A stretch of DNA of 64,000 bases from Pseudobacteriovorax sp. (lineage in GTDB: Bacteria > Bdellovibrionota_B > Oligoflexia > Oligoflexales > Oligoflexaceae), in NCBI GenBank assembly GCA_013215145.1, contig JABSRP010000025.1, forward strand, positions 1-64,000. The letters are read 5' to 3'. A program made the position numbers and the translations under genes. Of this stretch, positions 53,456 to 62,259 are shown piece by piece. Position 1 is the first letter of the stretch. Each line of letters begins with the position of its first letter. The notes under the pieces are model-generated. The model saw only the letters and a list, made by a program, of their open reading frames with translations. It did not search any database and was not told the origin of the DNA.

Positions 53456-55033
53456 ATGAGTCTGAGCATGGAAGAGGTGTCCCAATCTGGACCATCGTTT
53501 GATGATTTTACGAACCGGGAAAGTCACATTGATCTGCTTAAACAGGCAGCAAACGCTCTCGAAAAGAGTGACTCATTCCCTCAATCACTCGTGAGCATAC
53601 TGTCTTTGCTCGAATCGCGCTGCAATCTGCTGTCTGGTCGTATCGTCTTTGAAGAAGGTATTCTTGAAAAAGGTACGGAAGTTCGGCTCAAAGGTGGAGA
53701 GCATTTTTCAGATCCCATCATCGAGCAAACTCTTGAGTCTTGCCGACAAAGTGTTCTCAGTAATTGGCGGCAGAAGATGATGCCCATTATGGGCGATCGG
53801 GTCGAAAAACGAGGACTTTTTCAGGTAGACCGTGGCGCTCAACTTTACGCCCTCGCTGTTCCCGTAAAAATCAACGAGTCCAAAATGGGAACGATTAGCT
53901 GTGTGAAGGTCTGTTTTGGTGCTTTTGATCCAAAGACTGAGACTAGCATGCTGTCGATTCTAGGCCTTATGATAGGTCAATCGGCAATGATCAATCGGTT
54001 CTATCCAGAATCGGAAGCTGCCTTGACTAGTGAAGTTGAAGCACCGGTCAAGAAAATAGAAAGATCACCCATCGTCGGTAACTCTAAATCCATGCTGCAA
54101 GTCTTCGACTTGATCGGGCGGGTATCGAGCTCCGAGACGACAGTTCTCATTTCAGGAGAAAGCGGTGTTGGTAAAGAATTGATTGCCGATGCCCTTCACC
54201 AAAATAGCCGGCGAGCTGAAAAGCCGTTTGTTAAGGTCAATTGTGCTGCTCTACCAGAAACATTATTAGAAAGTGAACTTTTCGGACATGAAAAGGGAGC
54301 ATTTACCGGTGCTCACTCACAGAAAAAAGGCCGATTTGAACTAGCTGAAGGGGGAACCCTCTTCATAGACGAGATTGGTGACATATCTCAAGCGACCCAA
54401 ATAAAGCTATTGCGCGTCTTACAAGAAAAAGAGTTTGAACGCCTAGGTGGTGAGACGACGATCAAGGCTAACGTTAGAATCATTACGGCGACAAATCGCA
54501 ACTTAGAGGAGTTGATCGCGAAAGGTGAATTTCGTCAAGACTTGTACTACCGTTTGAATGTATTTCCCATTCATATCCCTCCTCTGAGAGAGAGAAAGAT
54601 TGACATCATTCCGATCACGGACTTTTTTGTCGAAAAGTATCGTGAGATTCATGAAAAGAACATTCGACGTATTTCTACTCCAGCGATTGACATGCTAAAT
54701 AGCTATCATTGGCCCGGCAATGTGAGAGAACTCGAAAATAGTATCGAACGTGCCGTGCTGTTGAGTACAGAAGGTGTGATCCGCGGTCACCACTTGCCAC
54801 CGAGTCTCCAGCTATCGGAAGAAAAGGCTGTCAATGATGGCAGAAGTCTTCAGGCGACATTGGACTCGATGGAAAAAGAGTTGATTCTAGACTCTCTCAA
54901 AGAGACAGCTGGTAATATGGCAAAAGCAGCACGCAATTTAGGCCTTACAGAACGTGTGATGGGACTAAGAGCGAAAAAATACGATATTAATCCAAAATCC
55001 TTCAAAAAGCATTCCCAGCACTATCAGGGGTAG
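53456..55033 (+). CDS. Sigma-54-dependent transcriptional activator (NifA-like)
   Basis: The 525-residue activator has a GAF-like N-terminal region (about 20-180) and a AAA+ domain (about 200-435) with Walker A GESGVGKE near 236, the sigma-54 loop GAFTGA near 283, and Walker B GGTLFIDEIGD near 300. The C-terminal Fis-type helix-turn-helix is LKETAGNMAKAARNLGLTERVMGLRAKKYDI. The C-terminal LGLTER-MGLR-KKY-I is like NifA. The GAF input may bind a small ligand or partner. A GAGGAGG ribosome binding site precedes the ATG. Possible targets in the window include amt with its sigma-54 promoter. Confidence 0.9.
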   Translation: MSLSMEEVSQSGPSFDDFTNRESHIDLLKQAANALEKSDSFPQSLVSILSLLESRCNLLSGRIVFEEGILEKGTEVRLKGGEHFSDPIIEQTLESCRQSVLSNWRQKMMPIMGDRVEKRGLFQVDRGAQLYALAVPVKINESKMGTISCVKVCFGAFDPKTETSMLSILGLMIGQSAMINRFYPESEAALTSEVEAPVKKIERSPIVGNSKSMLQVFDLIGRVSSSETTVLISGESGVGKELIADALHQNSRRAEKPFVKVNCAALPETLLESELFGHEKGAFTGAHSQKKGRFELAEGGTLFIDEIGDISQATQIKLLRVLQEKEFERLGGETTIKANVRIITATNRNLEELIAKGEFRQDLYYRLNVFPIHIPPLRERKIDIIPITDFFVEKYREIHEKNIRRISTPAIDMLNSYHWPGNVRELENSIERAVLLSTEGVIRGHHLPPSLQLSEEKAVNDGRSLQATLDSMEKELILDSLKETAGNMAKAARNLGLTERVMGLRAKKYDINPKSFKKHSQHYQG

Positions 55034-55039
55034 TTAACT

Positions 55040-55060
55040 TATGCGGCTTGCCGCATATTT
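55040..55060 (+). terminator. Short hairpin terminator after the sigma-54 activator gene
   Basis: ATGCGGC and GCCGCAT pair around a TT loop shortly after the stop codon. A TTTCC run follows. Another T-rich stretch lies near 55070-55085. Confidence 0.6.
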
Positions 55061-55126
55061 CCTTTCAAACCCCCTTTCTTTCGTTTTATGCTAACTAGAT
55101 CTTCGAATGGCATCAGGAGATCTAGT

Positions 55127-56122
55127 TTGAACGCTTCATATGACATGTTTCTCAGGCTAAAAGCTGGCGGGCTTCCCTTACTGAAACAGTGGGTGGGCGA
55201 CGGTATTCGAGAAGACTTGCACCTCGACTTTAAACGAAAAAGCAAACCATTCCTACCAAAGCTTAATGATGACGACCGGCGCAATTACTCAAAAGCTCTG
55301 TCCGGCTTTGCCAACAGTGATGGCGGTATCATTATTTGGGGTATCGGTGCTCCAGGAAGTGGTTCGGGAGAACGGACCTATCATCCTATTGAATCTGTTG
55401 TAGGCTTTGCCGAGTATCTCGATAGCTTCATCTCACGATTAGTCTCACCTTCTGTGGCTGGTGCAGAAAATTTGGTCATACTATCTGACGAGGCTCAGCA
55501 AAATGGGTATGTTATTTCATACATTCCAAAGTCAATGGCCTCTCCCCATCGAGCTGAGGCGGAAGGTTTGAAGCATTATTATATGCGGTATGGGGAATCG
55601 TTTAAGGTTGCCGAACACTACGAACTAGAATTCATGTTTGGCAAAAGGAATATCCCCGAAATAAGTATTTTTTGGGGATTAGAAAGGGCTGAGGCAGAAA
55701 AAGATGATGACGCTGACAATCGGTATTACTTTTTTCTTCAGCTTGGAATCACCAATCAGGGTCGAGCGATTGCTCAGTATACCTGTCTGAGAGTTCGCTA
55801 TGATGCATCGTCGATCTATACCCTAGCTGGTGATATGAAGAGTGACCTCATACACTACTCGAGACCTCACCGAGCGTCCAAAGAAAGGTTTTATCTTGTA
55901 ACGGCTAGGGCTTTACAAGGTCTTGTGATTTACCCTGAGGATTATACCAATTTCTTCTTTTTCAGATTTTCTGTATTGAAATCTGAAGTGTCTACTATGC
56001 GATTTCCTCCTTTTGAAATTTATTTTGATCTATTTGGGCAGGATTTTAGGGGTAAATTGAACGAGCCCTTTATTATTTCAGGTAAAAAAATAGCTGAGAA
56101 GGTGAAAAAGCGATTAGGTTGA
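55127..56122 (+). CDS. AlbA_2-domain protein
   Basis: The 331-residue protein has the Schlafen AlbA_2 core. REDLHLDFKRKSKP near residues 25-38 gives the typical E-x-LDFK start, followed by NYSKALSGFANSDGGIIIWGIG near 52-73, the nucleotide-binding-like strand and GG. The C-terminal half is beta-rich and unfamiliar. AlbA_2 proteins bind nucleic acid or nucleotides and often regulate transcription or RNA cleavage. TTG 55127 is chosen for the AGGAG at 55116. The frame extends back to 55088. It follows the activator gene directly. Confidence 0.65.
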   Translation: MNASYDMFLRLKAGGLPLLKQWVGDGIREDLHLDFKRKSKPFLPKLNDDDRRNYSKALSGFANSDGGIIIWGIGAPGSGSGERTYHPIESVVGFAEYLDSFISRLVSPSVAGAENLVILSDEAQQNGYVISYIPKSMASPHRAEAEGLKHYYMRYGESFKVAEHYELEFMFGKRNIPEISIFWGLERAEAEKDDDADNRYYFFLQLGITNQGRAIAQYTCLRVRYDASSIYTLAGDMKSDLIHYSRPHRASKERFYLVTARALQGLVIYPEDYTNFFFFRFSVLKSEVSTMRFPPFEIYFDLFGQDFRGKLNEPFIISGKKIAEKVKKRLG

Positions 56123-56259
56123 TTATTTTGACTCACTAATTGCGAGCTATAAGCTGTTGAAATAAAATCATTTATTAAAAAGGGTGAAGTAATCGGGATG
56201 GACGCCGATAGGTTTCATAGCGAATAGAGGTATCGCTAATTCATCTTTTGGGGCATTCA

Positions 56260-56973
56260 GTGCGAACTCCTTTCTTTCTAGCTATTTTCATCGCATCGTT
56301 AACCATATCTTGCCAGCAGGATCCTACCGCTGTCGAGACGGGTGAGGCGAGTGATCCCGTAGCTGCACCATCACATCAGCAAGGGGGAGAACCCACTGTT
56401 CATAAAACCGAAGCCGTTATCGGCCCCGATGATGCCTTCTTTATCCAAGCTTTTATGGAATCTTTACGCGACCTTGAGTCAACTGCAGGCTTGGCTGAAG
56501 CGTCCAAACACAGCGAGGGAGCAAGTTTAGGTCTATCAGCTCAGCCCTTCGACTACCAAGCAAACTTTAGCGAAAACCGATTAGGTCTGGCCGTGGACTG
56601 GATCTTTTATCATGGCGATCGAGACGAGGACTCTTACCTGGATGCTGACGAGCTTGAGGCTCTGAGGCTTGAGCCAGGATCTCTTGGAAATCATGGTGAT
56701 TCTATTGCCTTACCAACGATTGAGTCAGACTGGCAAGACTATGCTGGTTCCGATGATTTGGTCTCAAGATCCGAACTAAAGAGCCTGCTCCTTGGATTGG
56801 GGCTTTTGGTCAAAGACCCACCAACACGAGGTCAGTTAATCAGCAAGTGGCTCGACTACGTTGAAAGTTACGATCTCGATGCCGATGGTGCTACGGATTA
56901 TGAAGAGCAGCAGCAACTCAAACAAGACCGGAAGTCACAGATTGAAACCTTACGTGGTAAATTTTCTTCATAA
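56260..56973 (+). CDS. EF-hand-like lipoprotein
   Basis: The 237-residue protein has a lipobox (ASLTISC; Cys near 18), so it is probably anchored in the envelope. Two EF-hand-like loops are visible: DRDEDSYLDADELEAL near residue 124 and DLDADGATDYEEQQQL near 209. Their acidic residues match Ca2+ binding positions. A further DLVSRSEL near 165 is a poorer match. GTG 56260 follows TGGGG; an upstream TTG at 56248 is also open. No enzyme domain is seen. It may sense or buffer calcium. Confidence 0.65.
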   Translation: MRTPFFLAIFIASLTISCQQDPTAVETGEASDPVAAPSHQQGGEPTVHKTEAVIGPDDAFFIQAFMESLRDLESTAGLAEASKHSEGASLGLSAQPFDYQANFSENRLGLAVDWIFYHGDRDEDSYLDADELEALRLEPGSLGNHGDSIALPTIESDWQDYAGSDDLVSRSELKSLLLGLGLLVKDPPTRGQLISKWLDYVESYDLDADGATDYEEQQQLKQDRKSQIETLRGKFSS

Positions 56974-56987
56974 AAACAGAGTTCTTC

Positions 56988-57017
56988 ACAGCTCTCCTAC
57001 ATTTTATGAAGAGCTGT
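56988..57017. terminator. Hairpin after the EF-hand lipoprotein gene
   Basis: ACAGCTCT and AGAGCTGT pair with a 14-base loop, 15 bases past the stop at 56973. No strong T-run follows, so it may be a transcription-end structure or only an inverted repeat. Confidence 0.4.
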
Positions 57018-57237
57018 AGTAACAATCCTAGTATTCTGATTTACATCTTTTGAATTTACGCCTAGCATTGACTTAAACTACGAATTCAGGATAGAAAACT
57101 GGACAAGTGACGCAGTTTTCCTCTACTTCTGTCGGTGAAGTTAATTAAGTAGCAATGCCCCATAACAGAATTTGGGCTTTCATTGCTATAGAGGATGCGG
57201 AAACAATGGTGCAACCTCATGATTATAAGGTGTTCAA

Positions 57238-58200
57238 ATGGATCGAAATCTTGCTTTAGAATTTGTTCGCGTAACAGAAGCTGCAGCTCTCGCTTGTGGC
57301 CGTTGGATTGGGCGAGGGAATGAGAAGGCGGCAGATCACGCCGCTGTGGAGTCAATGAGAAAAGCTTTTGACTCAATCAGCTTCGAAGGAACTATAGTCA
57401 TAGGTGAAGGTGAGCGAGACGAAGCTCCCATGCTTTACATCGGTGAAAAGGTCGGAGGAGGCACTGGTCCAAAAATCGACATAGCTTGTGATCCGCTAGA
57501 AGGTACCGCCATTACTGCCAAGGGTAGGAGCGAGGCTTTAGCTGTCATTGCAGCAGCCGAACAAGGCAATTTCCTACATGCACCTGATACGTATATGCAA
57601 AAGCTCGCCGTGGGACCAGCAGCTCGCGGTGTCATCGATATTCGAGAATCTCCTACTTGGAATCTGCAGCGCATAGCAGAAGCTACAGGTAAAGGCATAG
57701 AGGATCTAATGGTTATTATTCTCGATCGCCCCCGACATGAAGACATTATCGCTGAAGTGCGAGAGGCAGGAGCCCGTATTCGTATGATTGGTGACGGTGA
57801 TGTCTCTGCTGCGATAGCAACAGCGCAAGCAGAAACAGGTGTCGACATGCTAATTGGAACGGGAGGAGCTCCCGAAGGTGTGATTGCCGCAGCAGCATTA
57901 AGGTGCTTGGGTGGCGATATGCAAGGGATCTTGAAGTTTCGCAATGACGAAGAAAAAGTACGCGCTTCAAAAATGGGAATCACAGACTTCGATAAAATCT
58001 ACAGTCACGAAGAACTCGCTTCAGGAAACGTCATGTTTATCGCGACTGGAGTGACTAATGGAAGTTATCTTAAGGGCGTAGTTTACTCAGGTAAAGGCGT
58101 AGCTACAACCCATTCCATGGTTATGAGATCCGAATCTGGAACTGTTCGAGAGATTACTAGTCGGCATCATCTTACTAAGAAACCAAACTTAGGTTGGTAA
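57238..58200 (+). CDS. glpX: Fructose-1,6-bisphosphatase class II
   Basis: GlpX hydrolyses fructose-1,6-bisphosphate in gluconeogenesis. The 320-residue protein is of normal length. Metal-site motifs are visible: GEGERDEAPMLYIGE near residue 60, CDPLEGTAI near 83 (the DPxxGT motif), and RPRHEDIIAEVR near 165, with GGAPEGVIAAAALRCLGGDMQG near 207. The ATG has a weak upstream AAGGTG. It converges with uvrA, with a repeat of the hairpin C/D family between them. Confidence 0.95.
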   Translation: MDRNLALEFVRVTEAAALACGRWIGRGNEKAADHAAVESMRKAFDSISFEGTIVIGEGERDEAPMLYIGEKVGGGTGPKIDIACDPLEGTAITAKGRSEALAVIAAAEQGNFLHAPDTYMQKLAVGPAARGVIDIRESPTWNLQRIAEATGKGIEDLMVIILDRPRHEDIIAEVREAGARIRMIGDGDVSAAIATAQAETGVDMLIGTGGAPEGVIAAAALRCLGGDMQGILKFRNDEEKVRASKMGITDFDKIYSHEELASGNVMFIATGVTNGSYLKGVVYSGKGVATTHSMVMRSESGTVREITSRHHLTKKPNLGW

Positions 58201-58327
58201 ATGATTCTGCCGTATAAAGCCCAATCTCAGCGTTTCATCGAAAGCATATCATCCTCACGTATGTTTCCATCTGCTGCGGTGCTAGGCGTTCTCGCGCCTT
58301 GATCTTGGGCTTATGCGGCAGAATCAT
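58201..58327. repeat. Hairpin D: 23-24-bp inverted repeat with 80-nt loop
   Basis: Arms 58201-58224 and 58305-58327 pair with one mismatch and one unpaired base. Read on the minus strand, the loop starts GATCAAGGCGCGAGAAC, then AGCACCGCAG, matching hairpin C (ATCAAGGCACAAGGAC, AGTACCGCAG). The loop end also resembles C (TGAGGATG, AACGCTGAG). Outer arms share GATTCTGCC with C. It begins at the glpX stop. Confidence 0.85.
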
Positions 58328-58337
58328 GGATATAGCT

Positions 58338-58371
58338 CAATCTCATTGTTTGATCGGAAGCTTATCTCCAC
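58338..58371. repeat. Second copy of the hairpin-D loop segment
   Basis: This segment, beginning CAATCTCATTGTTTG and ending TATCTCCAC, aligns with 58222-58257 inside hairpin D. On the minus strand it lies outside the hairpin on the same side as direct-repeat copy 1 of hairpin C. Hairpins C and D therefore have the same overall architecture. A TTATCTCCA/TGGAGATAA stem (58362-58370 with 58391-58399) overlaps its right end. Confidence 0.7.
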
Positions 58372-58412
58372 AATGTAAACCTATGCATCATGGAGATAAC
58401 TGAGTCTTTCAG

Positions 58413-61271
58413 TTACAAGATCTCCTTTAAAAACTGACCTGTAATGGATCGCTTCAGTTTTGCAAGCTTTTCTGGAGTTCCGATGCCCATAACTTTTCCT
58501 CCCTTGTGCCCACCTTCGGGGCCGATATCGATGACCCAATCGCAGGATCTGATGACATCCAGGTTATGCTCGATCACGACTATGGTATTGCCGCTATCGG
58601 CAAGTTTGTGGAGGACGCTCAACAGATGATCGATATCCTGAAAGTGGAGACCTGTCGTTGGTTCGTCGAGGATATAGAGCGTTTTGCCTGTATCACGTTT
58701 TGCTAGCTCTCTTGCTAGTTTCACTCGTTGAGCCTCTCCACCTGATAGAGTTGTGGCGGATTGTCCAAGTTTGATGTAGCCCAACCCCACCTCAAGCAAG
58801 GTATCAAGGATGCTAGCAATTTTACTGTGATTGGCAAATATCTCACGCGCCTCACTGACTGAAGTCTCCAAGATATCTGCGATAGATTTTCCTTTGTAGG
58901 TCACCTCACAGGTAGACTGGTTGAAGCGACGACCTTTACAAACATCACAGGGCACATAAACATCGGCTAGGAAGTGCATCTCCACTTTGATCGCTCCGTC
59001 CCCCTGACAATGCTCGCAGCGGCCTCCTTTAACATTAAAGCTAAATCTTCCTTTTTTATAGCCTCGTAGTTTTGATTCTGGGAGCATGGCATAAAAATCT
59101 CGCACAGCATCAAACAGCTTGGTGTAGGTGGCCGGGTTACTGCGTGGGGTACGACCGATAGGTTTTTGGTCAATATTGACGATTTTATCGATATGCTGCA
59201 GACCACTAATGTCCTTGTACTTGCCCACAGGTAGGTCGCTGTTATGAAGTTTCTTTGCGATAGCAGGATATAGGATTTGGTTAATTAGAGTCGATTTACC
59301 AGCCCCGGAAACTCCAGTCACAGCTGTCATTAGACCAAGAGGGATGTCGACATTAACTTGTTTGAGATTGTTTTCTTCAGCCCCAGTGATTGATATCGTA
59401 GGTATATTCTTGGAAAATACCCGTCTCGAACTAGGGATACGAATGTGTCGCTTTCCGCTTAGAAACTTTCCTGTCAAAGATTTTGTCGAGCGTTTTAAGG
59501 ATTTTGGTGAGCAAGAGGCTGTAACTTGGCCACCATTAATACCAGCACCCGGTCCAAAGTCGACAACCCAGTCTGCAGCCTCAATGGTTTCTTGATCGTG
59601 CTCGACGACGACAAGAGAATTCCCCAGGTCCCGAAGTCTCGTTAAGGTGGAAAGTAGCTTACGGTTGTCGCGCTGGTGGAGTCCGATGGAAGGCTCGTCT
59701 AAGATATACAATACACCAGTCAGTTCGCATCCGATCTGAGATGCGAGTCGGATCCTCTGGGCTTCGCCACCCGAAAGTGTCGGCCCTTGTCGGTCCATTG
59801 TTAGATAATCAAGGCCCACATTAACTAGAAAAGAAAGGCGATTATGAATCTCCTTAACCAGCTCTGATGCGATGATTTTACGATTGCCATTTAATTTGAA
59901 ATTTTTAAAGAACTGGTATGCTTCCTGAATCGACATACAGCAGATGTCATGAATATTGAGACCCTCGATCTTAACCGAGAGAACCTCCTCTTTTAGGCGA
60001 CTACCTTTGCATGTGGGACAATGAGAGCTCGACATAAACTTTTGGTACCAAGTTTTCATCCCTTCCGACTTAGTGCTCAAATAGCGTCGCATATAGGATG
60101 GGACCAAGCCTTCAAACTCGTGGGATGAGGTTCCAGATCCACGATCAGACTCCCACTCGATTTGTAGAGGGTTTTTACTGTCTCCGTAAAGGATCCGGTC
60201 ACGCATTTTTTTGCTAAGCTTATTCCAGGGTTTATCAAAATCGAGCCCCCATTGCTCCGCCATGGCCTCGAACCTCTCGGTACTCCAGCTTCCCTCTTGC
60301 TCGCTGAAATCTTTTAAGAAGTAATTCTTCCATGGGACAACTGCACCTTCGCGAATCGATAAGCTTTCGTCTGGCACCAGCTTCTTCGGGTCGATAGCGA
60401 GGACAACCCCTAGTCCGTTGCAGTCAGGGCACATTCCCTGAGGGGAGTTAAAAGAAAACAGCGGGGGCACTAGTTCCGGGTAGGCAATTCCGCAGCAGCT
60501 TCGCTCCTCGCTCATCGTTATGGTTTTCTTTTTCGTCTTGGCATCTGGCAGGAAGAGCATCAAACTGCCTTTTCCTTTTTTTAAGGCGATTTCTATAGAG
60601 TCCACGAGCCTTTGCCGGAATTCTTGATCGTCTTTTTTTATGACCAAGCGGTCGATGACAATCTCAATATTGTGCTTTTTATGTTTGGCAAGGGCTTGGA
60701 CGTCATCAATATTAGAAGTAACGCCGTTGACGCGGACGCGGTGGAACCCATCGTCTTTTGCTTGTTGGAGGAGGTCTTTGTGCTCTCCTTTGCGAGCCTG
60801 AACCACAGGAGCCAAAAGTAAAAGTTTTGTCCCTACATCTAAATTCAGAGCTTCATCAGCCATAGCATCAGCGTCACCGCGGCCGACAGGTTTGCCGCAT
60901 TTGTAGCAGAATTGGGTTCCAACTCTGGCGAAAAGAACACGTAGGTAATCGTAGATTTCAGTGATGGTCCCTACTGTTGATCTCGGGTTTTTGCTGGCGG
61001 CCTTTTGCTCGATGGCAATGGTGGGCGACAGGCCTCGTATGGTTTCGTATTTCGGCTTGTCCATTTGCCCCAAAAACTGCCTTGCATAAGAGCTTAAGGA
61101 TTCTACGTAGCGCCTTTGCCCTTCGGCGAATATGGTGTCGAAGGCCATGCTGGATTTTCCCGAACCAGATACGCCAGTAAAGACGACTAATTTGTTTTTA
61201 GGGATTTTGAGAGATACTTGCTTTAGGTTATGCTCGCTAGCACCTTTGACTTCCAAAAACTGATGATCCAT
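58413..61271 (-). CDS. uvrA: Excinuclease ABC subunit A
   Basis: UvrA recognises bulky DNA lesions with UvrB in nucleotide excision repair. The 952-residue protein is standard length. Walker A motifs are GVSGSGKSS near 35 and GVSGAGKST near 645; ABC signatures LSGGEAQR occur twice. Zinc ligands are visible in the CPDCNGLG and CEHCQGDG...CDVCKGRR regions. The ATG at 61271 lies 40 bases after the candidate LexA operator (61311-61330). SOS control of uvrA is known in E. coli. It converges with glpX. Confidence 0.97.
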   Translation of the reverse strand: MDHQFLEVKGASEHNLKQVSLKIPKNKLVVFTGVSGSGKSSMAFDTIFAEGQRRYVESLSSYARQFLGQMDKPKYETIRGLSPTIAIEQKAASKNPRSTVGTITEIYDYLRVLFARVGTQFCYKCGKPVGRGDADAMADEALNLDVGTKLLLLAPVVQARKGEHKDLLQQAKDDGFHRVRVNGVTSNIDDVQALAKHKKHNIEIVIDRLVIKKDDQEFRQRLVDSIEIALKKGKGSLMLFLPDAKTKKKTITMSEERSCCGIAYPELVPPLFSFNSPQGMCPDCNGLGVVLAIDPKKLVPDESLSIREGAVVPWKNYFLKDFSEQEGSWSTERFEAMAEQWGLDFDKPWNKLSKKMRDRILYGDSKNPLQIEWESDRGSGTSSHEFEGLVPSYMRRYLSTKSEGMKTWYQKFMSSSHCPTCKGSRLKEEVLSVKIEGLNIHDICCMSIQEAYQFFKNFKLNGNRKIIASELVKEIHNRLSFLVNVGLDYLTMDRQGPTLSGGEAQRIRLASQIGCELTGVLYILDEPSIGLHQRDNRKLLSTLTRLRDLGNSLVVVEHDQETIEAADWVVDFGPGAGINGGQVTASCSPKSLKRSTKSLTGKFLSGKRHIRIPSSRRVFSKNIPTISITGAEENNLKQVNVDIPLGLMTAVTGVSGAGKSTLINQILYPAIAKKLHNSDLPVGKYKDISGLQHIDKIVNIDQKPIGRTPRSNPATYTKLFDAVRDFYAMLPESKLRGYKKGRFSFNVKGGRCEHCQGDGAIKVEMHFLADVYVPCDVCKGRRFNQSTCEVTYKGKSIADILETSVSEAREIFANHSKIASILDTLLEVGLGYIKLGQSATTLSGGEAQRVKLARELAKRDTGKTLYILDEPTTGLHFQDIDHLLSVLHKLADSGNTIVVIEHNLDVIRSCDWVIDIGPEGGHKGGKVMGIGTPEKLAKLKRSITGQFLKEIL

Positions 61272-61310
61272 TTCGACTCCTTAGAACGGCTCATGGCAGA
61301 TGGAAGAGCA

Positions 61311-61330
61311 TACCATAATATTTTATGGTA
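61311..61330. promoter_or_regulatory. Candidate LexA operator (SOS box) of uvrA
   Basis: TACCATAATATTTTATGGTA is a perfect 7-6-7 palindrome 40 bases before the uvrA start. On the minus strand it fills the spacer of a possible promoter (TTGATA-N16-TATGCT). Arms and spacing are identical to the site before imuA (18557-18576). Regulation of the divergent acyltransferase gene from the same site is also possible. Confidence 0.75.
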
Positions 61331-61403
61331 TCAACAAAGACTTGACTAATTCGTCAAAATCTCCAAAAGGTGATTGATTGTTCGACGTATTTGAGGGACG
61401 TGC

Positions 61404-62252
61404 ATGTATCATTTTATGAAAGTCATTAGCTTCCTAATCTCCTTGATTCCAGTCGTCGTGCTAGAGATGATAGCGAGACTTCTGAGCATCGTATTTTTTG
61501 ATATCTTGCGAATCCGGCGTAAATTGGTTTTGAGCAATATAGAGACCGCATTTGGTGATGTCTATGCCGACTATGAAAGAGAGAGGATAGGGCGCGAAAG
61601 CTACCGAAACTTCCTTTTGACGGGATTCGAGTTTTTACGATCTCCCTATCACGATATTACCGCTGATTTCGAGGTTGAGGGCGAGGCTCATCTACGAAAC
61701 GCTCTATCTAAAGGCAAAGGTCTTTACGTATTATGCTTCCATATGGGTAATTGGGAAGCTATGGGCGCTTACATTGGAACCCATATGCATCCGACGTATG
61801 TGCTTGTAAAAAAAGTCGGTGGCAAAGGAATGAATCGATTTGTGGAAGAGCTTAGAACAAAAAATAAATTCCTTTGGATCAAACGAGAAAAAAAAGGTGA
61901 TGGCCTGAAGGGGATCGAAGAAACTCTAAAAAGAAATGCCATTGTCGGCTTTGTTATGGATCAGGCTCGTCCCGGTGAACCGCGACTGCCGTTTTTTGGA
62001 AGCCCTGCAAAGACTAATACCAGTTTTGCTGCCATCGCCAAAAAACTTCCCGCGCCGATTCTAACGAGTTTTATTCAAAGAAAATCTCTTGGACGCCACA
62101 AACTTACGTTTTACCCCGAAATTGAACTGACTTACACAGATGATCCTGAAAAAGATATCATAGATCAATCAGTGCTATTCAATCAGGAAGTCGAGAAAGT
62201 TGTCCGGCGCAAACCGGAACAATATTTTTGGCTGCATAATCGTTGGAAATAG
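61404..62252 (+). CDS. Lysophospholipid / lipid A acyltransferase (LpxL/HtrB-like)
   Basis: The 282-residue inner-membrane-associated protein has an N-terminal hydrophobic helix (residues 5-35). The acyltransferase motif HMGNWE is near residue 113 (CFHMGNWEAMGAYI), and GFVMDQARPGEPRLPFFG near 184 is a second family motif. It transfers a secondary acyl chain to lipid A or a related acceptor. Lipid A synthesis genes are not nearby. The start region lacks a strong ribosome binding site (GAGGGACGTGC before the ATG). It converges with ispA. Confidence 0.85.
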   Translation: MYHFMKVISFLISLIPVVVLEMIARLLSIVFFDILRIRRKLVLSNIETAFGDVYADYERERIGRESYRNFLLTGFEFLRSPYHDITADFEVEGEAHLRNALSKGKGLYVLCFHMGNWEAMGAYIGTHMHPTYVLVKKVGGKGMNRFVEELRTKNKFLWIKREKKGDGLKGIEETLKRNAIVGFVMDQARPGEPRLPFFGSPAKTNTSFAAIAKKLPAPILTSFIQRKSLGRHKLTFYPEIELTYTDDPEKDIIDQSVLFNQEVEKVVRRKPEQYFWLHNRWK

Positions 62253-62259
62253 ACCTTTG

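Noticed and set aside
57435..57983. A 182-residue frame antisense to glpX
   Set aside because: glpX is unmistakable on the plus strand; the antisense frame has no ribosome binding site or family pattern.
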